Positions 22,703 to 23,640 of a DNA stretch of 23,640 nt are shown here, piece after piece. Origin of the DNA: JBMTVN01 sp046047235 (GTDB lineage Bacteria > Verrucomicrobiota > Verrucomicrobiia > Limisphaerales > JAHDYP01); NCBI GenBank assembly GCA_046047235.1, contig JBJOII010000063.1, forward strand, positions 1 through 23,640. The letters run 5' to 3'. Each line of letters starts with the position of its first letter. Position 1 is the stretch's first letter. The position numbers and the translations under genes were made by a program. The notes under the pieces are model-generated. The model worked only from the letters and a program-made list of their open reading frames with translations, was not told the DNA's origin and did no database searches.

Positions 22703-23541
22703 CCGTCCCCACCGTGGAAACCCACCCCTACGAGGTGCATTGGTCCGGTTGTTCCAATGTGGGCAAAGTCCGGAAAAACAACGAAGATGCCTTCCTCGGC
22801 ATCCAGTTCAACGCCCAGGAAGTCCATCGCCTCGGAAAATTCGGCGACGCCAAAATCGACTCCTGCGACTGTGTCTTCGCCGTCAGTGACGGCATGGGCG
22901 GTGCCAAGTCCGGCGAACTCGCCAGCCAAATCGCCACGGAGAAGATCACCTCACTCCTGCCCAGAACCTTCAAACAGTCCGCCGTAGGCCTCGATGCCGG
23001 CTTCGCCGACGTCATGACGGAACTGTTCGATCAAATTCATCGCGCCCTCAAATTCGTCGGACGCAGCTACGAAGAATGCCGCGAGATGCAAACCACACTC
23101 AGCCTCTGCTGGTTCACCCCCGGCTGGATGTACTTCGGTCACATCGGCGATACCCGCATCTACCACTCCCCGGCAGGCGAACGATCCCTCCGACAACTCA
23201 CAAACGACGATACCCACGTAGGCTGGTTGCTCCGTAATGGAAAAATCACCGAGGCCGAGGCCCGACGTCATCCCCGCCGCAACGTCCTCCAACGAGCCCT
23301 CGGCGGAAGCAACCAGTTCGTCGATCCCCAGGTCGGAGCCGTAGGCTATGAACGCGGCGACCGATTCCTGCTCTGCACCGACGGCATCACCGATAGCCTC
23401 TCAAACCACCGCCTCATGTGGGAACTCCGCCCCGAACCCGACCCCTCAGTCACAGCCGAATCCGCCCGCTCCCTCGTGGATATCGCAGTCGATATCAACG
23501 GCCGCGATAACACCACCGCCCTCCTCGTGGAAATAAGCTAA
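22699..23541 (+). CDS. PP2C-family serine/threonine protein phosphatase
   Basis: 280 residues, cytosolic, no membrane segment. PP2C landmarks in order: NVGKVRKNNEDAF (metal ligand region, E29-D30), VSDGMGG at 62-68, QTTLSLCWF, YFGHIGDTRIY, LLCTDGITD and GRDNTTALLVEI (D270, N271). These give the full metal-binding set, so it should be active as a manganese- or magnesium-dependent Ser/Thr phosphatase. The standard GTT is QTT here. Length is typical of the stand-alone bacterial group. Its start lies inside the stop of the kinase-like gene, implying one transcript and related roles, presumably the opposing arms of one phospho-switch. A short hairpin follows at 23555-23591. Confidence 0.94.
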   Translation: MTVPTVETHPYEVHWSGCSNVGKVRKNNEDAFLGIQFNAQEVHRLGKFGDAKIDSCDCVFAVSDGMGGAKSGELASQIATEKITSLLPRTFKQSAVGLDAGFADVMTELFDQIHRALKFVGRSYEECREMQTTLSLCWFTPGWMYFGHIGDTRIYHSPAGERSLRQLTNDDTHVGWLLRNGKITEAEARRHPRRNVLQRALGGSNQFVDPQVGAVGYERGDRFLLCTDGITDSLSNHRLMWELRPEPDPSVTAESARSLVDIAVDINGRDNTTALLVEIS

Positions 23542-23554
23542 CCCCCCAATGAAG

Positions 23555-23591
23555 CAGGGCCTGCCCCCAACTCACCAAAGGACAGGCCCTG
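23555..23591 (+). terminator. Possible terminator hairpin after the PP2C gene
   Basis: CAGGGCCTG (23555-23563) and CAGGCCCTG (23583-23591) form a perfect 9-bp stem with a 19-base loop, 14 bp past the stop. There is no T run, so it may instead be a repeat: GGACAGGCC also occurs in the 5634, 20559 and 20752 modules. Confidence 0.35.
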
Positions 23592-23640
23592 TGTCGGCGC
23601 AACCTGCCCAACGACAGTAACCCGCTTCGCCGGCAGTCCA

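Overview
The window looks like a piece of a Verrucomicrobiota chromosome. This is inferred, with moderate confidence, from a secreted GH38-type glycosidase, a long KdgK-type sugar kinase, a short GSII-type glutamine synthetase, GC-rich coding with strongly C- or G-ending codons, and gene-poor spacers made of word-like repeats built on GCGTCCATT. No rRNA gene is present to settle the taxonomy.

Layout. 1-644 (-) is the N-terminal part of the YchF/Obg-like ATPase. 885-4259 (-) is a large exported GH38 family enzyme, divergent from a KdgK-like PfkB sugar kinase (4364-5443, +). A repeat-filled spacer (5444-5932) leads to two small co-directional genes for coiled-coil proteins with C-terminal membrane anchors (5933-7091), then an O6-alkylguanine-DNA alkyltransferase (7169-7639). 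A second repeat-rich spacer precedes the full-length condensin SMC (8225-11992). After smc comes about 1.5 kb of repeat mosaic holding a truncated endonuclease/exonuclease/phosphatase relic (12295-12600, -) and ending in tRNA-Arg(UCG) at 13470-13546.

Directly after the tRNA, from about 13550 to 18170, base use changes: the plus strand is no longer C-dominated. The genes here are four minus-strand ones (voltage-gated-type K+ channel, TerB-like/SWIM zinc-finger protein, exported protein, and a two-TM membrane protein broken by one base in a G run) and a plus-strand SIMPL/DUF541 protein. This looks like an acquired island next to a tRNA, but no integrase or repeated att site was found.

The right end returns to the host style: an exported beta-helix protein (18257-19915, -), RNase HI (19997-20557, +), two nearly identical 168-bp repeats, glutamine synthetase (20974-21990, -) with a clear intrinsic terminator and a good sigma-54 promoter match, and an overlapping pair encoding a tiny kinase-fold protein and a PP2C phosphatase (22304-23541, +).

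Together: carbohydrate use (GH38, KdgK), genome maintenance (SMC, RNase HI, alkyltransferase), nitrogen assimilation (glutamine synthetase) and phospho-signalling (kinase-like/PP2C). The least explained parts are the post-tRNA island, the tail-anchored gene pair, the kinase/phosphatase pair, and the structured repeat families that fill spaces downstream of genes.
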